A program made the position numbers and the translations under genes. From Millisia brevis NBRC 105863 (GTDB taxonomy: Bacteria; Actinomycetota; Actinomycetes; Mycobacteriales; Mycobacteriaceae), in NCBI RefSeq assembly GCF_001552615.1, contig NZ_BCRN01000005.1, forward strand, positions 298,131-362,130: DNA of 64,000 nt, written 5' to 3'. The first letter of the stretch is position 1. Every line of letters starts with the position of its first letter. The notes under the pieces were generated by a model. The model saw only the letters and a list, made by a program, of their open reading frames with translations. It did not search any database and was not told where the DNA came from. Positions 61,338 through 64,000 of the stretch are shown one piece after another.

Positions 61338-62690
61338 TCAGCCCAACCAGTCGAGGACGGCGGCCGCGGTCCAGGACTGCTGCATGCTGCCGAGCGCCTC
61401 CCCGGTAAACGGTTCGTAGTACTCCGCGAAGGTGCCGTCCGCCGCCTGGCGCAGGCCCTCGTGCCGCAGGAACTCCGCCCGGCCGACCCAGCCGCGGCGG
61501 GCGAAGGTCCAGGACAGCAACCAGGTGGTCACCGGCCAGACCGGGCCGCGCCAGTACTCGCGGGGCTTGAAGTCCTCCGAACACGGCGAGGTCGACGGCG
61601 GCACCGGGAACCGCAGCTGCGGGTGCCCGCAGAAGCGCGGGCCATCGAGCAGTTCCAGGAGCTTCTGCTCCTCCACCGACGGCAGCCCGCCGCAGAGCAG
61701 CGGCGCGAACGACGCGATCGTCTCGACGGTGCTCCACTCGCCGGTACGCACATCGCGGTCGCGGCCGGCGCCGGTCTCCGGGTCCGCGGTCGAGGCGACC
61801 CCGGCGCGGAAGCGTTCGGCGTACTCCTGCATCTCGCGGACCTCGGCGCGCGGCTTGCCGTGCTCCTCGCCGAGCACCGCGAGGATGTCGCTGCTGACCG
61901 CCACGATCGCCGACGAGAAGACGTCCTGTACGGCGAAGCTCATCTTCTCGGCCATCGCGACCGGGTCGTAGCGCACCGACTTCATCTCCTCGACCAACCA
62001 CAGGTAGCGGTCGTATTCGAGGTTCGACGGCCGCTGCGAGGTATCCGAGACGATGCCGGTGTCCTTGCGCTCGTACTCCGGCAGGTCGCCCGGTATGACG
62101 TTCGCGTAGGCGCGGTCCCAGCGCGGCGAGTTGTCCATACCCGATTCCCACCCGTGGTGGATGGTGATCAGGCCGCTGCCGGTGGGGTCGCGGTACTTCG
62201 CGAGCCAGCGATGCCACAGCAGCAGGTTCGGCCAGCGGCGGTCGAAGAACTCCTGCGCGGCCCGGCGGGTATGTCCGCCGCGGCGCACCGCGTGGTCGAG
62301 GATGCGTTGCACCGCGATCGCGTGCACTGCCGGCTGGATGATGCCGGAGGTGTCGACGTGTTCGGGCGAGGCCGCCGCCAGCTCGCGGCACTCCCAGCGG
62401 GCCGGGCCCGGGAAGTAGCCGTCGACACCGTTGGCGAACACGATGTGCGGGATCATGCCGTCCGACCACTGGGCGGAGAGCAATGTATCGAGCTCCATGA
62501 TGGCTCGCTCGACGCTGAGGGTCGCCAGGCCGACCGAGACGAACGCGGCGTCCCAGCTCCACATGTGCGGGTAGAGCTTCGGGGCGGCGCTGGTCATGGC
62601 GCCCAGGTCGTTGCCGCGCAGCAGATACGCCGCGCGGGCCGCCAGCTGGGTCGCGGTGAAGCCGGGACGGTAAGTGGCTAAGTCGACCAT
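61338..62690 (-). CDS. GH63-type glycoside hydrolase, glucosylglycerate-hydrolase-like
   Basis: A 450-residue (alpha/alpha)6-barrel hydrolase with the family motifs MWSWDAAF (43-50), HHGWESGMDNSPRWD (catalytic acid candidate D186) and AEYYEPFTGEALG (catalytic base region, E423/E426). Length and motifs match the glucosylglycerate/mannosylglycerate hydrolases of mycobacteria, which recycle these compatible solutes. ATG 62690 follows AGGA; a TTG at 62711 is less likely. It is encoded near a maltokinase-like gene, though not in one operon. Substrate assignment is by resemblance. Confidence 0.85.
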   Translation of the reverse strand: MVDLATYRPGFTATQLAARAAYLLRGNDLGAMTSAAPKLYPHMWSWDAAFVSVGLATLSVERAIMELDTLLSAQWSDGMIPHIVFANGVDGYFPGPARWECRELAAASPEHVDTSGIIQPAVHAIAVQRILDHAVRRGGHTRRAAQEFFDRRWPNLLLWHRWLAKYRDPTGSGLITIHHGWESGMDNSPRWDRAYANVIPGDLPEYERKDTGIVSDTSQRPSNLEYDRYLWLVEEMKSVRYDPVAMAEKMSFAVQDVFSSAIVAVSSDILAVLGEEHGKPRAEVREMQEYAERFRAGVASTADPETGAGRDRDVRTGEWSTVETIASFAPLLCGGLPSVEEQKLLELLDGPRFCGHPQLRFPVPPSTSPCSEDFKPREYWRGPVWPVTTWLLSWTFARRGWVGRAEFLRHEGLRQAADGTFAEYYEPFTGEALGSMQQSWTAAAVLDWLG

Positions 62691-62782
62691 CGTTCTATCC
62701 TGCCCCGGCAATCAGGGCGACGTGTGGTTGGCAATCATTCGGTAACCTGGAGGGCTGCTCGCCCGAGACATTGCGCCGGAAA

Positions 62783-63934
62783 TCAGCCCACACACTGCAG
62801 TTCCGCCCGCCGTTCCGGTTGGGTGATCGCCTCCAGCAGCAGACTCTGCCAGGCGAACGTCGGCAGGGCCGTCAGGTAGAAGTCGGTCGGCATGTCCTGC
62901 ACCTGCAGCACCGCGGTCGCGACCCGGCCGTCCTCGTAGCGCAGGTAGAACGCGTCGGTGATCACGCCGGGCAGCGACCCGCCCTTGGTGCCGAGCCCCT
63001 CGACGCCCGGGATGTCCATCAGCTGGTATTCCAGCTGCGCGCGGGCGATATCGGTACCGGCGCCGAGCGAGCCGTCGGCGATCGCCCGATATATCCCCGA
63101 CACCTGCTCGGCGGTACCGCTGCCACCGACGAGGGCGAGGGTGTCCGGCGCGGCATTCGGCAGACCCGCGGTCACCGCGTCGCGGACACCGGCCGCGAAG
63201 GTCGGGTCGGAGGCGTATCGCTGCGCCGTCTGCCAGGCGTCGCCGTCGAGCGCGTCGGGGGCGATCGCCCCGATCATCGAACCGAGCAGGGTCGGCGGGG
63301 TGAACTCCTGCCAGCCGCCGGCGGCGGCCGCGTCGATCAGCGCCCGATCACCCAGGCGGTGGCGCAGATAGTCGGGGACGGCGTTGTCGCTGTTGATGAT
63401 CATCGCGGAGACCAGCTGATTCAGGGTGACGGCGCCGGTGGGGTCGACGCCGAGCCGAGCGAGCGCGGCGTCGTGCGCGCCGCCGTCGGTGCCGGGCAGG
63501 TACCAGACGTTCCAATCGGCGACCGGCACCATCTCGTCGGGGTCGAGGCTGCCGTCGGCGACCGCGCGCGCATAGGCGACCAGGTGGACGACTTTGACGG
63601 CCGAGGCCAACGGCCGCTCGACCTCGGCGTCATGCGCGATCACCGGGTCGTCGCCCGGATCGATCCGCAGTGAGGTGGTGGTCGGGTTCTCCGCGAGGTA
63701 GCCGAGCCAGCCGTCGGCGGTCGTGACATCCGCCGAGGGTGGTGCGGTGCATTCCGCGGGCACCGGCGTCGCCGCGGTCTCGGTGGTCGCGACGATGTCG
63801 GAGACGTCGGACTGTCCGCAGCCGGATACCAGCAGCGCAGTCGCGAGGGCGGGCGCGGCCCAGCGGCGGGTCCAGCGGCAGCGCCGCGCGGGGGTCCGAC
63901 GCGAGCGGTGAGCGGGGGTGACGGTGACCGGCAT
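62783..63934 (-). CDS. Class A beta-lactamase-like serine hydrolase lipoprotein
   Basis: A 383-residue lipoprotein (lipobox LLVSGC, Cys39 after a basic N-terminus) with the penicillin-recognising fold motifs S111-x-x-K114 (PLASAVK), S182-D183-N184 and K317-G-G in place of the usual KTG/KSG. The Glu of the class A omega loop (ExxLN) is not clear. It may be a peptidoglycan-active or esterase-like relative rather than a true beta-lactamase. It is transcribed alone, towards the GH63 gene. Confidence 0.82.
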   Translation of the reverse strand: MPVTVTPAHRSRRTPARRCRWTRRWAAPALATALLVSGCGQSDVSDIVATTETAATPVPAECTAPPSADVTTADGWLGYLAENPTTTSLRIDPGDDPVIAHDAEVERPLASAVKVVHLVAYARAVADGSLDPDEMVPVADWNVWYLPGTDGGAHDAALARLGVDPTGAVTLNQLVSAMIINSDNAVPDYLRHRLGDRALIDAAAAGGWQEFTPPTLLGSMIGAIAPDALDGDAWQTAQRYASDPTFAAGVRDAVTAGLPNAAPDTLALVGGSGTAEQVSGIYRAIADGSLGAGTDIARAQLEYQLMDIPGVEGLGTKGGSLPGVITDAFYLRYEDGRVATAVLQVQDMPTDFYLTALPTFAWQSLLLEAITQPERRAELQCVG

Positions 63935-64000
63935 GGGGACGTCCCTTCGTTGCGCTCGGCTCGGTGGTGCTCGGCCTTCGTTGCCTCGGCGTCGTCTCAG

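Noticed and set aside
62691..62782. Small gene between the GH63 and beta-lactamase-like genes
   Set aside because: Only 92 bases, no open frame with a ribosome site; it holds the promoter of the GH63 gene.

Overview
The window is about 64 kb of very GC-rich actinobacterial chromosome. Coding is dense, starts are often GTG or TTG, and many genes join by 4-base ATGA/GTGA overlaps. The gene content (EfeUOB iron uptake, GH63 glucosylglycerate-hydrolase-like enzyme, maltokinase-like protein, a variant-leucine-rich-repeat tail, many flavin monooxygenases and acyl-CoA/AMP ligases) fits a mycolic-acid actinobacterium of the Gordonia/Rhodococcus/Nocardia type. The genus is an inference. I saw no rRNA, tRNA, CRISPR array, transposase or phage gene.

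Layout. 1-4.4 kb: an operon entering from the left edge with an AMP-forming ligase, a GT2 glycosyltransferase, a short P450 and an NAD-dependent epimerase/dehydratase, probably making or tailoring a lipid-like small molecule. 4.4-7.5 kb: a Ser/Thr kinase whose extracellular domain is closely similar to the secreted protein encoded divergently next to it, with a 30-bp dyad between them, followed by an overlapping small accessory protein. 7.5-10.2 kb: a compact tatA-tatC-tatB set directly behind a Tat-lipoprotein resembling an intradiol dioxygenase. 10.3-18.4 kb: a tandem Lrp-type regulator with a half-length EPSP-synthase-like protein, divergent from a seven-gene uptake and catabolic operon (polar amino-acid ABC transporter, 2-hydroxyacid dehydrogenase, TIM-barrel isomerase, Rieske oxygenase, class II aldolase). 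18.7-21.3 kb: a PucR-type regulator divergent from an agmatinase-family ureohydrolase.

21.4-24.3 kb: a HEAT-repeat protein and a MerR-HEAT regulator behind a MerR-type dyad, then a methyltransferase and a small protein. 24.4-28 kb: efeUOB with a candidate iron box. 28-33.6 kb: a cytoplasmic subtilisin with an alpha/beta hydrolase, a carotenoid oxygenase and an isochorismatase-family hydrolase. 33.9-38.9 kb: two small secreted proteins, a LuxR/DesK two-component system with a small upstream gene, and an ABC exporter. 39.2-44.6 kb: an NCS2 nucleobase permease with an added C-terminal domain, Kup potassium transporter, glutathione peroxidase and an unknown protein.

44.7-55.2 kb: a GntR-led operon of three luciferase-like monooxygenases plus a cupin, followed by a dipeptide-type ABC operon whose binding-protein gene carries a frameshift. 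The two operons have promoter regions with three matching blocks at matching spacing, so they probably form one regulon, resembling aminopolycarboxylate (NTA/EDTA) or organosulfur scavenging loci. 55.5-64 kb: a maltokinase-like kinase, MGT-type glycosyltransferase and Gfo/Idh oxidoreductase operon, an acyl-CoA synthetase, two copies of a palindromic repeat, a GH63 hydrolase and a class-A beta-lactamase-like lipoprotein.
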